Shown here in pieces: positions 6,552 through 15,200 of a DNA stretch of 42,958 nt. The DNA is taken from positions 1 to 42,958 of the forward strand of contig CAMIYC010000028.1 in assembly GCA_946402905.1 (NCBI GenBank), written 5' to 3'. The stretch is from an uncultured Prevotellaceae bacterium (GTDB lineage: Bacteria > Bacteroidota > Bacteroidia > Bacteroidales > Bacteroidaceae). Each line of letters begins with the position of its first letter. Position 1 is the first letter of the stretch. A program made the position numbers and the translations under genes. The notes beneath the pieces were generated by a model. The model saw nothing but the letters and a program-made list of their open reading frames with translations. It was not told where the DNA came from and ran no database searches.

Positions 6552-8540
6552 ATGGCACATTCACATCATCACGAATGCAGTTGTGCTCATGAACACCATC
6601 ATGAGCATCACCATGAACACCATCATGAACACCATCATGAGCATCATCACGACAGTTTGAAAGGTCATTTGGTCTTGATAGGCCTCACCGTTGTCTTGTT
6701 GATAACGGCCGTGTGGATAGAACATCATCTTCATTTACCGACGTGGCAGCTGTTGCTGGTCTATCTGGTTCCTTATCTGTTGATAGGGCATGACACCTTG
6801 CGTGAGGCAGCCGAGGGCATCGCACATGGCGAAGTCTTCAATGAGCATTTTCTCATGTCCGTTGCCACGATTGGTGCGCTGTGTATCGGTTTCTTGCCGG
6901 GAGCAGAGACAGAGTTTCCCGAGGCGGTGTTTGTGATGCTCTTCTTTCAGGTGGGAGAACTATTCGAGGGTTATGCAGAGGGTAAAAGCCGTGACAGCGT
7001 CGCCCATCTGATGGATATCCGTCCTGATATAGCCCATGTGGTGAGAGACGGAAGAGAGGCAGAGGTCAGTCCTGACAAGGTGGAGGTAGGCGAGACTATC
7101 ATCATCCGACCGGGAGAGAAAGTGCCGCTCGACGGAGTCATCCTCGATGGCGCCACGTCGCTCAACACCGTCGCGCTGACTGGTGAGAGCATGCCCCGCG
7201 AGGCGAGCGAGGGCGACGAGATCATCTCTGGCTGCGTCAGCCTCACGGGCGTGGTCAGTGTGCGTGTGACAAAAACTTTCGGTGAGAGCACCGTCTCCAA
7301 AATTATCCGCCTGATGGAAGATGCCACGGAAAGCAAGTCGCGCAGCGAGACATTCATCGCGCGTTTCGCCCGCATCTATACTCCGGTAGTGGTGTTTGCC
7401 GCTTTGGCCCTGGCGATACTGCCGCCTTTGTTTTCAGGCCATTTCGCAGCCGCTTTCCCGGTGTGGCTCTACAGGGCGTTGATGTTCCTCGTCGTGTCAT
7501 GTCCCTGCGCGCTGGTCATCAGTGTGCCGCTGACCTTTTTCGGGGGGATTGGCGGTGCCTCCCGTCAGGGTATCCTCGTCAAGGGGTCTGGCTTCATGGA
7601 TGTGCTGGCCAAGGTCGGCACGGTGGTCTTCGACAAGACAGGCACACTCACCCACGGACAGTTTGCTGTCGAGGCTGTGCATCCTGATGCCTGTGACGAA
7701 CGTCAGCTGCTACATCTTGCAGCACATGTGGAGCATTTCTCTACCCATCCCATAGCCGCCGCACTGCGCGACGCTTTCCCCGACGAGGCCACCGACGGGT
7801 GCAGTGTCTCCGACGTGGAGGAAGTGGCAGGCCAGGGCATCCGTGCCCGTGTGGGCGACAGCTTGGTCTGTGTGGGCAACAGCCGGATGATGGATGCCAT
7901 CGGGGCGCAGTGGCACGACTGTACACACGTGGGCACCATCATCCATGTGGCCATCGACGGCGTTTATGCCGGACATATCGTCATCAACGACCGTGTAAAG
8001 GAAGACAGTGCCGAGGCAGTGGAAAGTTTGTCGCAACTGGGAGTGTCGCGCACCGTGATGCTCACGGGCGACCGCGGCGAGGTGGCGGCGGAAGTGGCAG
8101 GCCGTCTCGGTCTGACGGAATATCATGCGCAGCTGCTCCCGGCCGACAAGATCAGGCAGGTGGAGCGACTGTTGAGCGAGTGTCCCGCAGGGCGCTACCT
8201 GGCTTTTGTGGGCGACGGTATCAACGATGCACCCGTACTGGCCCGCGCTGATGTGGGTATAGCCATGGGCGGACTGGGCAGCGACGCCGCCATCGAGGCC
8301 GCCGACGTGGTGCTGATGGACGATCACCCGTCGAAGGTGGCGCTGGCCGTCCGCATCGCACGCCGCACGATAGGCATCGCCCGTCAGAACGTGTGGCTGG
8401 CCATCGGTGTCAAGCTGGCGGTGCTGCTCCTGGCCACTTTCGGTCTTGCCACCATGTGGATGGCTGTCTTCGCCGATGTCGGAGTCACCGTCATCGCCGT
8501 GCTCAATGCCATGAGGGCTTTGAGCACGGCGCGCTTATAA
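6552..8540 (+). CDS. P1B-type Zn/Cd/Co-transporting ATPase with His-repeat N-terminus
   Basis: A 662-residue integral membrane pump that exports divalent soft metals from the cytoplasm. There is no CxxC HMA domain. Residues 2-33 are a histidine repeat (MAHSHHHECSCAHEHHHE... with HHHE repeated) that probably binds Zn or related ions. Core motifs are the CPC metal site in TM6 (C317-P-C319), the phosphorylated D361 in DKTGTLTHG, HPIA, and the hinge GDGINDAPV (554-562). Eight TM segments fit the sequence. A TTG-initiated extension at 6510 overlaps the -7 box, so the ATG at 6552 is chosen. The gene converges with the epimerase gene, leaving only 7 bp. CPC with a His-rich end suggests Zn/Cd. Confidence 0.93.
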   Translation: MAHSHHHECSCAHEHHHEHHHEHHHEHHHEHHHDSLKGHLVLIGLTVVLLITAVWIEHHLHLPTWQLLLVYLVPYLLIGHDTLREAAEGIAHGEVFNEHFLMSVATIGALCIGFLPGAETEFPEAVFVMLFFQVGELFEGYAEGKSRDSVAHLMDIRPDIAHVVRDGREAEVSPDKVEVGETIIIRPGEKVPLDGVILDGATSLNTVALTGESMPREASEGDEIISGCVSLTGVVSVRVTKTFGESTVSKIIRLMEDATESKSRSETFIARFARIYTPVVVFAALALAILPPLFSGHFAAAFPVWLYRALMFLVVSCPCALVISVPLTFFGGIGGASRQGILVKGSGFMDVLAKVGTVVFDKTGTLTHGQFAVEAVHPDACDERQLLHLAAHVEHFSTHPIAAALRDAFPDEATDGCSVSDVEEVAGQGIRARVGDSLVCVGNSRMMDAIGAQWHDCTHVGTIIHVAIDGVYAGHIVINDRVKEDSAEAVESLSQLGVSRTVMLTGDRGEVAAEVAGRLGLTEYHAQLLPADKIRQVERLLSECPAGRYLAFVGDGINDAPVLARADVGIAMGGLGSDAAIEAADVVLMDDHPSKVALAVRIARRTIGIARQNVWLAIGVKLAVLLLATFGLATMWMAVFADVGVTVIAVLNAMRALSTARL

Positions 8541-8547
8541 GTTATGT

Positions 8548-9819
8548 CTATAACCTTTCGATGAGTTCCAGGCACATGCGCGAATTGTGGTATGGACATT
8601 TCCAGAAGCCGGCTTTGTCGTCGGTGAGGTTGAGCGTACCGTCGGGATGACGGCTCCAATGCCATTCACCATGTTCCCAGTCCACGAGTTGTTTCTTGAT
8701 ATATTCCCAGCACTGGATGGCCTTGTCGAGCGCGTCGTTGTCGCCGAAGTGCTGGTATATGTTGATCCATCCCACCACATTCTCGGCCTGCACCCACCAG
8801 TGCAGGTCGTCGTCCACATGGCCGGTGTCGAGGTTGGCCTCATGTATCATGGAGCCGTCGGGGCGCAGCCCTTTCTCGCTTGCCTGAGCCACCATTCGCA
8901 CGATGGGCTCCACCTGTCTCAGCACGTCCTTGTCGCCCAGCACGAGTGCCGCCTCATGCATCAGCCACGAGCACTCGATGTCGTGGCCGTAGCTCTCGAG
9001 GTGTCCGGCCCCACGCGTCCAGTCCATTTCGAAGAACAGGTCGAGGTGGTGGGTCTGAGGATTGAGTATGTGGTCTGTGAAGATGCGGATGAGATGGCGC
9101 AGCGACCGCTCTATTCTGGCGATGGTCTCAGGTGGTACGGTGATGCCGACAGGCAGCACTGCCCCCAGGGCGGGCACATAGCTGCACGACTGGGCAGCCT
9201 GTAACTCTTTAAGGCAGCGATAGAGGTTGGTATAAGGCTCGATGATGTGCAGGTGAGTGTTCTGAGACTTGGGGTAGTTGGCGTCGAGTTCCGAAAGCCG
9301 CATGTCGGCTATCTCTCCCCACTCACGTGTGCAGGCCTCGATATATCCATCATGTTCATGGTCGAGAGCATGTTGCTCGATACATTCATACAGTGCTATC
9401 GCTTGGTCGAGTGCCTCCAGGTCGCCCGTAGCCCTGACATATTCCGACAGGCCGTAAATGACGAATCCGATGGCATAGAATTGCTTCTTGGTGTCAGAGG
9501 GTCTTCCTTTGTAGTCGAGGCTCCAGAAGACCCCACCGTATTCAGGGTCGATAAAATGGTCGAGGATATAGTCTTTTGCCCGTCTGGCCGTCTCCAGGTA
9601 TTCCGGTTTGCCAAGCACCCTGTAGGCCGCCGAGAACGACCAGAGGATACGGGCATTGAGGATGGCTCCCTTATCAGCCTCAGGGTGAAGCACGTCGTGG
9701 CCGTCGATACGTCCGTAGAAGCCGCCGTTGTCAGGGTCGGTCATACGGTTGATCCAGAAGGGGAGGATGTTGTTCTCAAGCACATCCTGCACTTGGGTTT
9801 TAAGGTCTTTTGTTCGCAT
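8548..9819 (-). CDS. Cellobiose 2-epimerase (AGE superfamily)
   Basis: A 423-residue cytosolic (alpha/alpha)6-barrel enzyme. It epimerises the reducing-end glucose of cellobiose to mannose, or acts on mannobiose. Motifs typical of cellobiose 2-epimerases are DKGAILNARILWSFSAAYR (R57), NTHLHIIE (H189), YGHDIECSWL (H279, E282), LHWWVQAENVVGW (W341/W342) and KCPYHNSRMC (H411). The relative spacing agrees with the active-site set known in the family. It is transcribed divergently from the SusC gene and may process disaccharides released by the PUL. N-acylglucosamine 2-epimerase is an alternative, but the WW and NARILW motifs favour cellobiose 2-epimerase. No GH130 phosphorylase partner is in the window. 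Confidence 0.88.
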   Translation of the reverse strand: MRTKDLKTQVQDVLENNILPFWINRMTDPDNGGFYGRIDGHDVLHPEADKGAILNARILWSFSAAYRVLGKPEYLETARRAKDYILDHFIDPEYGGVFWSLDYKGRPSDTKKQFYAIGFVIYGLSEYVRATGDLEALDQAIALYECIEQHALDHEHDGYIEACTREWGEIADMRLSELDANYPKSQNTHLHIIEPYTNLYRCLKELQAAQSCSYVPALGAVLPVGITVPPETIARIERSLRHLIRIFTDHILNPQTHHLDLFFEMDWTRGAGHLESYGHDIECSWLMHEAALVLGDKDVLRQVEPIVRMVAQASEKGLRPDGSMIHEANLDTGHVDDDLHWWVQAENVVGWINIYQHFGDNDALDKAIQCWEYIKKQLVDWEHGEWHWSRHPDGTLNLTDDKAGFWKCPYHNSRMCLELIERL

Positions 9820-9852
9820 TTTTTTATTTCATACATTGGTTTATTATGTCGG

Positions 9853-9884
9853 CGAAGATAATGATTTTTTTACATATCGTCAAG
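9853..9884 (-). promoter_or_regulatory. Putative promoter of the epimerase gene
   Basis: Read on the minus strand: CTTG (9884-9881), 20 bp, TATCTTCG (9860-9853). This is one or two bases from consensus and lies 34 bp before the ATG. The same TATCTTCG variant occurs before the ATPase gene at 41766. Confidence 0.5.
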
Positions 9885-10231
9885 CATTTGACCTAAAAAA
9901 TCTTCGTTATTATCAGGTTGATTCCGGATATGATTCGTCGAGGCTGTCAGCCTGCCTGTTTCGCGGCTCATCCGTTCCGTAGTAATACTAGTCCTCCTAA
10001 CACCTCAAACCTGATCACCTCTCCCCCCAGCCCCCAAAAAAATGCGGAGGAATTTGACGGATAAGTGTCAAAAACACACGAATTTTGTAATGGTTTTTGG
10101 TTCTTTTTGGTTGGTTTATTCTCCACTTTCCATCCACTTCTTTTTTTTGTATATATTCTCTTAATCCGTTGTTAATCAGTGGAATCATATTTTTGCTCAA
10201 ACCCTCAAAATCCACTTTTTCATTTTATTCA
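9885..10231. other. Divergent intergenic region of the PUL
   Basis: No gene seen. It holds the 17-mer shared with the window start (9979-9995), a short ACCT/CCTGATCACC minisatellite (about 10000-10023), and two TTTTTGGTT copies exactly 10 bp apart (10094-10102 and 10104-10112) in a G/T-rich tract that could bind an activator of the SusC promoter. Confidence 0.45.
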
Positions 10232-10263
10232 CTTGATGTGAAAGGATAAAATGTATACTTTTG
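10232..10263 (+). promoter_or_regulatory. Promoter of the susC-like operon
   Basis: CTTG at 10232-10235, 20 bp, then TACTTTTG at 10256-10263. The ATG of the SusC gene follows about 78 bp later, leaving a leader of about 70 nt, long enough for post-transcriptional control as known for some PULs. Confidence 0.65.
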
Positions 10264-10340
10264 AAACCGAAAACCTATTTCGAGCAGAAAATACCGTTTG
10301 AGACAATCATACCTAAACAATTATTAAATCATATTTCTAC

Positions 10341-13300
10341 ATGGAAAAAGGAAAAATTCTGATGGCGTTGTTGGCATTTCTGTGGATGTCAATGACGGTC
10401 TCTGCCCAGAAACAAAATTTCTCGGGCACTGTGGTAGACGTCAGCGGCGAACCGATTATCGGTGCCACTGTCGTGGAGAAAGGAACAGCCAACGCTGTGA
10501 TCACTGATATTGACGGACACTTCTCGTTGTCGGCCAATGCCGGTGCCACCCTGTTGGTGTCCTATATCGGATATGCGAGTGAGGAGGTTTCTGCAGCCCC
10601 CAATATGCGTATCGTGCTCAAAGAAGACGCCGCCCTGCTCAACGACGTGGTGGTCATCGGCTATGGCGTGCAGAAGAAAAGTGTGGTTACAGCCTCTATC
10701 GCCAAGGTGAGCGCCGAAGACCTGGAAGGCAAGATGCCCGTGCGTATGGACAATGCGTTGAAGGGTTTGGCAGCCGGTGTCAACGTCACCTCTAACTCTG
10801 GTCAGCCGGGTGAAGGTTCGCGCATACGCATACGCGGTAATAACTCGGTCAACAGTTCATCCGACCCACTCTATATCGTCGACGGCATGCCGATAGAGGG
10901 AGGACTCGACTTTGTCAACCCCAATGATATCGAGTCGATCGAGGTGCTCAAAGACGCAGCCTCTGGAGCCATCTACGGTGCGCGTGCCGCCAATGGTGTG
11001 GTGCTCGTGACCACCAAGAAAGGCAAGATCGGCAAGCCGCAGGTCAGCTACAACTTCTCCTATGGATGGCAGAGCGCCTGGAAGAAGCGCGACGTGACCA
11101 GTGCACAGGAGTATGCCGTGCTGCAGAATGAGAAATACATGAACGGCGGCTATGCACCGCTCTACCAGGATCCCTCCAACCTGACCGACTCCAACGGCCA
11201 GACCATCACCGGAAAGGGTACCGACTGGCAGGAGCTGGTCTTCAACGACAACGCACCGGTGGTCAACCACGACGTGACCATCAGCGGTGCCTCCGAGCGA
11301 GTGAACTACTACCTCTCCATGGGATATTTCACACAGGAAGGTATCGTGGGCGGCAACTACGGACAGTCCAACTACGACCGTCTGACCATGCGCTCCAACA
11401 CCCAGTTCAACATCATGGACGCTGAGAAAGACCGCAACTTCCTCAACCGCCTCGACCTCAATGTCAATGTGGCTTATATGCGCACCCATGCTACAGGTAT
11501 CGGCACCAACTCGGAGTACGGCTCCGTGCTGGGGTCGGCACTCTATATGTCGCCGCTGCTGGCACCCACTGCCGTCAACTGGACCGACGACAATGGAACG
11601 AGACACCAAGTGGCCGACGACCTCATCGCCAATTTCGCCTCCTACGACCTGCCACGCGACGCACAGGGCAACCCCTACACCATCCCCGGCTCCTTCGGCA
11701 CCTATCAGGAGATGAACAACCCCCTCGCCATGATGACCCTCAACCCCACACGCAGCTGGTCGCACAAGTTTGTGCCTAAGTTCGCACTCGACCTCCAGCT
11801 CTGGGACAATCTCAAATACCATTTCTCCTACAGTGCCGACCTCGCCTTCTACGGCAACAGCGGCGGCACCACTTCGCTCTATTACCTCTCGGCCAACAAC
11901 CGCGCCGATCACACCAGTGCCAGTGTATACAAAGGCAACAACGTGACCTGGCAGATTGAAAACACGCTCACCTATGACAAGCAGATCGACAAGCACACCT
12001 TCGGCATCGTGCTCGGACAGTCGGCCCTCAAGTTCAAGGGCGACGAGCTGAGCGGATGGCGCTGGGGACTGGTCAACGTCAACAAGCCCTATATCAACTA
12101 TACCAACGGCGTGATCGAATACACCAAAGATGCCGACGGCAACATCACCGGCGCCACCGTGCCCTACGGAGTGGGCGGAAGCATGTACACACAGCACCGC
12201 ATGAGCTCGCTCTTCGGACGTGTGAGCTACAACTACGACGAGCGCTATATGTTCCAGGCCACCGTGCGCCGTGACGGCAGCAGCCGCTTCGGCACCAACA
12301 ACCGCTATGGCACCTTCCCCTCCGCCTCCGTGGGATGGAATGTGACCAACGAGAGCTTCATGGCACCCACACGCTCCTGGCTCACCAACCTGAAGTTGCG
12401 CGCCAGCTGGGGTAAGAACGGTAACGACGGCATCGGCGACTTCGCCTATACCACCCTCACCGCCATGGGCAACAACGTGTTCTTCGGAAAGATCGCACAG
12501 AAGAACGTGGGCTCCAAGGCCGACAAGACTGCCAACCCCGACCTGAAATGGGAGGAGAGCGAGCAGACCGACATCGGCCTCGACTTCGGATTCTTCGACA
12601 ATGCACTCACCTTCACCGTCGACTACTTCATCAAGAAGACCAACGGCATGATCATCACCATGCCCATCCCCTCCTACGTGGGCGAGACCAAGCCGCTGGG
12701 CAATGCCGGCGACATGGAGAACAAAGGTGTGGAGTTTGAACTCGGATACAAGTGGCACATCGCCGACGCCAAGTTCCATGTCAAGGGCAATGCATCCTAC
12801 CTGAAGAACACCCTGAAAAACCTGGGCAACGACACCGGCTTCCTGCCGCTCGACGGCGTGCAGGGCATCTCTGGCGGCGGCACACGAGCCGAAAACGGAC
12901 AGCCCTTCCCCTTCTTCTACGGATATAAGACCGACGGCATCTTCCAGACCACTGAGGAGGTCAATGCCTACACCAACGCCAACGGCGGGCTGATACAGCC
13001 CAGTGCCCGTCCGGGCGACGTGCGATTCGTGGATGTCAACGGCGACGGACTCATCAGCGACGAAGACCGTACCAACATCGGCAACGGTACACCGAAGTGG
13101 ACCTTCGGCCTCAACTTCAACGCCGAGTGGAAAGGCTTCGACTTCAACGCCTTCTTCCAGGGGGTGAGCGGAGCCGATGTCTTCGACGCCACCTACCGCA
13201 CCGATGTCTTCTCGGGCAACTATCCTACCTGGATGCTCGACCGATGGACTGGCCCCGGTACCAGCAACAAGTATCCGCGCCTGGCACTGGGCGATGCCGT

Positions 13301-13571
13301 CAACTGGCAGATGTCCGACATCTATGTTTGCGATGCCTCTTACCTGCGACTGAAGAATATCTCGCTGGGCTATACACTGCCACGCAGCATCACACAGAAA
13401 GTGATGATCGAGCGCCTGCGCTTCTACGTGATGGCCGACAACCTCGTCACCTGGACCAAATACTGGGGATTCGACCCGGAGATCGGCTCCGGAGGCACCT
13501 CGCTCGGCGTCGACCGTGGCATCTATCCGCAGGCACGCACCTGGACCGTGGGACTCAACATTACATTCTAA
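10341..13571 (+). CDS. SusC/RagA-like TonB-dependent outer-membrane transporter
   Basis: A 1076-residue outer-membrane protein that imports oligosaccharides with TonB energy. It has a signal peptide (1-22, ending SAQ), then a carboxypeptidase-regulatory-like domain (about 25-105, FSGTVVDVSGEPIIGATVVEKGT). The plug follows (about 115-235) with the SusC signature motifs IRIRGNNSVNSSSDPLYIVDG and DAASGAIYGARAANGVVLVTTKKG, and then the 22-strand barrel, ending in an aromatic residue (VGLNITF) as barrel proteins do. It heads an operon with SusD (24-bp gap). The neighbouring GH16 and GH3 enzymes suggest beta-glucan oligosaccharides as substrate. No hybrid two-component sensor is adjacent. Confidence 0.96.
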   Translation: MEKGKILMALLAFLWMSMTVSAQKQNFSGTVVDVSGEPIIGATVVEKGTANAVITDIDGHFSLSANAGATLLVSYIGYASEEVSAAPNMRIVLKEDAALLNDVVVIGYGVQKKSVVTASIAKVSAEDLEGKMPVRMDNALKGLAAGVNVTSNSGQPGEGSRIRIRGNNSVNSSSDPLYIVDGMPIEGGLDFVNPNDIESIEVLKDAASGAIYGARAANGVVLVTTKKGKIGKPQVSYNFSYGWQSAWKKRDVTSAQEYAVLQNEKYMNGGYAPLYQDPSNLTDSNGQTITGKGTDWQELVFNDNAPVVNHDVTISGASERVNYYLSMGYFTQEGIVGGNYGQSNYDRLTMRSNTQFNIMDAEKDRNFLNRLDLNVNVAYMRTHATGIGTNSEYGSVLGSALYMSPLLAPTAVNWTDDNGTRHQVADDLIANFASYDLPRDAQGNPYTIPGSFGTYQEMNNPLAMMTLNPTRSWSHKFVPKFALDLQLWDNLKYHFSYSADLAFYGNSGGTTSLYYLSANNRADHTSASVYKGNNVTWQIENTLTYDKQIDKHTFGIVLGQSALKFKGDELSGWRWGLVNVNKPYINYTNGVIEYTKDADGNITGATVPYGVGGSMYTQHRMSSLFGRVSYNYDERYMFQATVRRDGSSRFGTNNRYGTFPSASVGWNVTNESFMAPTRSWLTNLKLRASWGKNGNDGIGDFAYTTLTAMGNNVFFGKIAQKNVGSKADKTANPDLKWEESEQTDIGLDFGFFDNALTFTVDYFIKKTNGMIITMPIPSYVGETKPLGNAGDMENKGVEFELGYKWHIADAKFHVKGNASYLKNTLKNLGNDTGFLPLDGVQGISGGGTRAENGQPFPFFYGYKTDGIFQTTEEVNAYTNANGGLIQPSARPGDVRFVDVNGDGLISDEDRTNIGNGTPKWTFGLNFNAEWKGFDFNAFFQGVSGADVFDATYRTDVFSGNYPTWMLDRWTGPGTSNKYPRLALGDAVNWQMSDIYVCDASYLRLKNISLGYTLPRSITQKVMIERLRFYVMADNLVTWTKYWGFDPEIGSGGTSLGVDRGIYPQARTWTVGLNITF

Positions 13572-13595
13572 CACATCATCAATATAGCATATACA

Positions 13596-15179
13596 ATGAA
13601 GACAAATAAATCACTGGTTTTAGGAATGATGGTTTCTGCCGCGCTGCTGACCACCAGCTGCAGCGAGGATTTCCTCAACGTGGAGAAACCCGACGGCGAG
13701 CCGCTCGAGGAATACTACAACAGCAAGGAACATATCGAGGAGGCGGTCATCGCCGCCTACGACCCCATCCACTGGCACGACTGGGGGCTCGACCAATACA
13801 ATGCCTACAACATCGACTCGGAGATCATGGGCGATGACTTCTGGGTGGGAGGTGCCAACTATCAGGACATGATGCACTGGCACATGCTCGGCAATTTCGA
13901 AGCCACCGCCGACAACACCCTCAGCACCCTCTGGACCATCGACTACTCGGGCGTGAAGCGCTGCAACGACGCTCTGCGATACCTCACCTGGGTGGAGCTC
14001 AGTCCCGACTACGAAGCCTCATGCGAGATGCAGGTGCGCACCTTGCGCGTGTTCTATTACAACAACCTGTGGCACCTCTTCGGCAATATACCGTTCTATC
14101 TCGAAAACCTCACCGCCAGCACCAATTACACCGCGCCGCAGCTCAAGGCCGACGAGGTGTACGCCCAGCTCATCACCGAGCTCGAGGAGGTGATCGACTC
14201 CAAAGTGCTGCCCGTGAAGTGGGATGACAGCAACGCAGGACGTGTGTCGCAGGCCATGGCCATCCTGATGTATGCCGAGATGGTGACCTATCAGAACGAC
14301 ACCGAGCGATTCGGCAAGGCACTCAGCTATCTCAAAGAGCAGGTCATCGGCAAGTATTCCCTTTATCCCGACTTCCGCGGCATGTGGCTCACAGAGGGAG
14401 AGTGGTGCAGCGAGTCGATCTGGGAGATCAACTACGATCAGACACAGTCTGAGCGCGACTGGGGCTCCGGCCTCGCCGTGGGAGGCATGGTCATACCTAC
14501 CCTCATCTCGCCCAACGACTGGCACAACGGCGACGGATGGGCCGAGGACGGCAATCAGGACGGATGGGGATTCCTCCCCATGCGACTGCGCACCCTGCAG
14601 ATGTATGACGCCAATGACAAGCGCATAGCCGGCACCGTGTGGGACGTGCGGGGCAAGGAATATACCCTGCGCGACGCCGACACCCATCTCTGGCTCTTCA
14701 AGTACCGCCCCTTTGACGTGAACAATGCCAACGGCACCTCGTCAAAGAACCTCAACTACGCCAACAACTACCGGGTGTACCGCTATGCGGAGGCCCTGCT
14801 CTACGCCGCCGAACTCTCACTGCGTGCCGCCAACGGCAGTGCCGCCGACGCCAAGCAGTATATTAACGAGGTGCGCGCACGCGCAGGCATCACACCCCTC
14901 GACAATGTGACCCTCGACGATGTGTTCACCGAGCGTCACAAGGAGTTTGTGGGCGAGGGCAAGCGCTATTTCGACCTCGTGCGAGCTGAGTTTATGACCG
15001 ATGCACAGGTGTCCAGCGCCAACAAGGCCACCGGTGTGCTCGTGCCAGCCCAGGACGAGGGCGTCGTAGGATCGCAGCGCACCAACGCCTGGAAACCCAC
15101 CAAGAAGTATATCCCCATCTATCAGGCAGAGCTCGACTCCGACCCCGCTCTCGTACAGAATGAAGACTATTTCAAATAA
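13596..15179 (+). CDS. SusD/RagB-like surface glycan-binding lipoprotein
   Basis: A 527-residue lipoprotein that forms a lid over the SusC pore and captures glycan at the cell surface. The lipobox is LLTTSC with the lipid cysteine at C22. The N-terminal SusD-like region (SEDFLNVEKPDG...EEAVIAAYDPIH) and the C-terminal RagB/SusD region (RYAEALLYAAELSLRAANG..., FTERHKEFVGEGKRYFDLVRAE) both match the family. Length is typical. It lies 24 bp after SusC and 21 bp before the next gene. Aromatic residues that would contact sugar cannot be assigned without a structure. Confidence 0.95.
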   Translation: MKTNKSLVLGMMVSAALLTTSCSEDFLNVEKPDGEPLEEYYNSKEHIEEAVIAAYDPIHWHDWGLDQYNAYNIDSEIMGDDFWVGGANYQDMMHWHMLGNFEATADNTLSTLWTIDYSGVKRCNDALRYLTWVELSPDYEASCEMQVRTLRVFYYNNLWHLFGNIPFYLENLTASTNYTAPQLKADEVYAQLITELEEVIDSKVLPVKWDDSNAGRVSQAMAILMYAEMVTYQNDTERFGKALSYLKEQVIGKYSLYPDFRGMWLTEGEWCSESIWEINYDQTQSERDWGSGLAVGGMVIPTLISPNDWHNGDGWAEDGNQDGWGFLPMRLRTLQMYDANDKRIAGTVWDVRGKEYTLRDADTHLWLFKYRPFDVNNANGTSSKNLNYANNYRVYRYAEALLYAAELSLRAANGSAADAKQYINEVRARAGITPLDNVTLDDVFTERHKEFVGEGKRYFDLVRAEFMTDAQVSSANKATGVLVPAQDEGVVGSQRTNAWKPTKKYIPIYQAELDSDPALVQNEDYFK

Positions 15180-15200
15180 AACATACTAATACTCAGAAAT

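Noticed and set aside
10857..13574. A 905-codon open frame on the minus strand opposite the SusC gene
   Set aside because: It is a mirror effect of codon bias in a GC-rich gene. The translation (His/Val/Glu/Gly-rich) resembles no protein and the SusC frame is certain.
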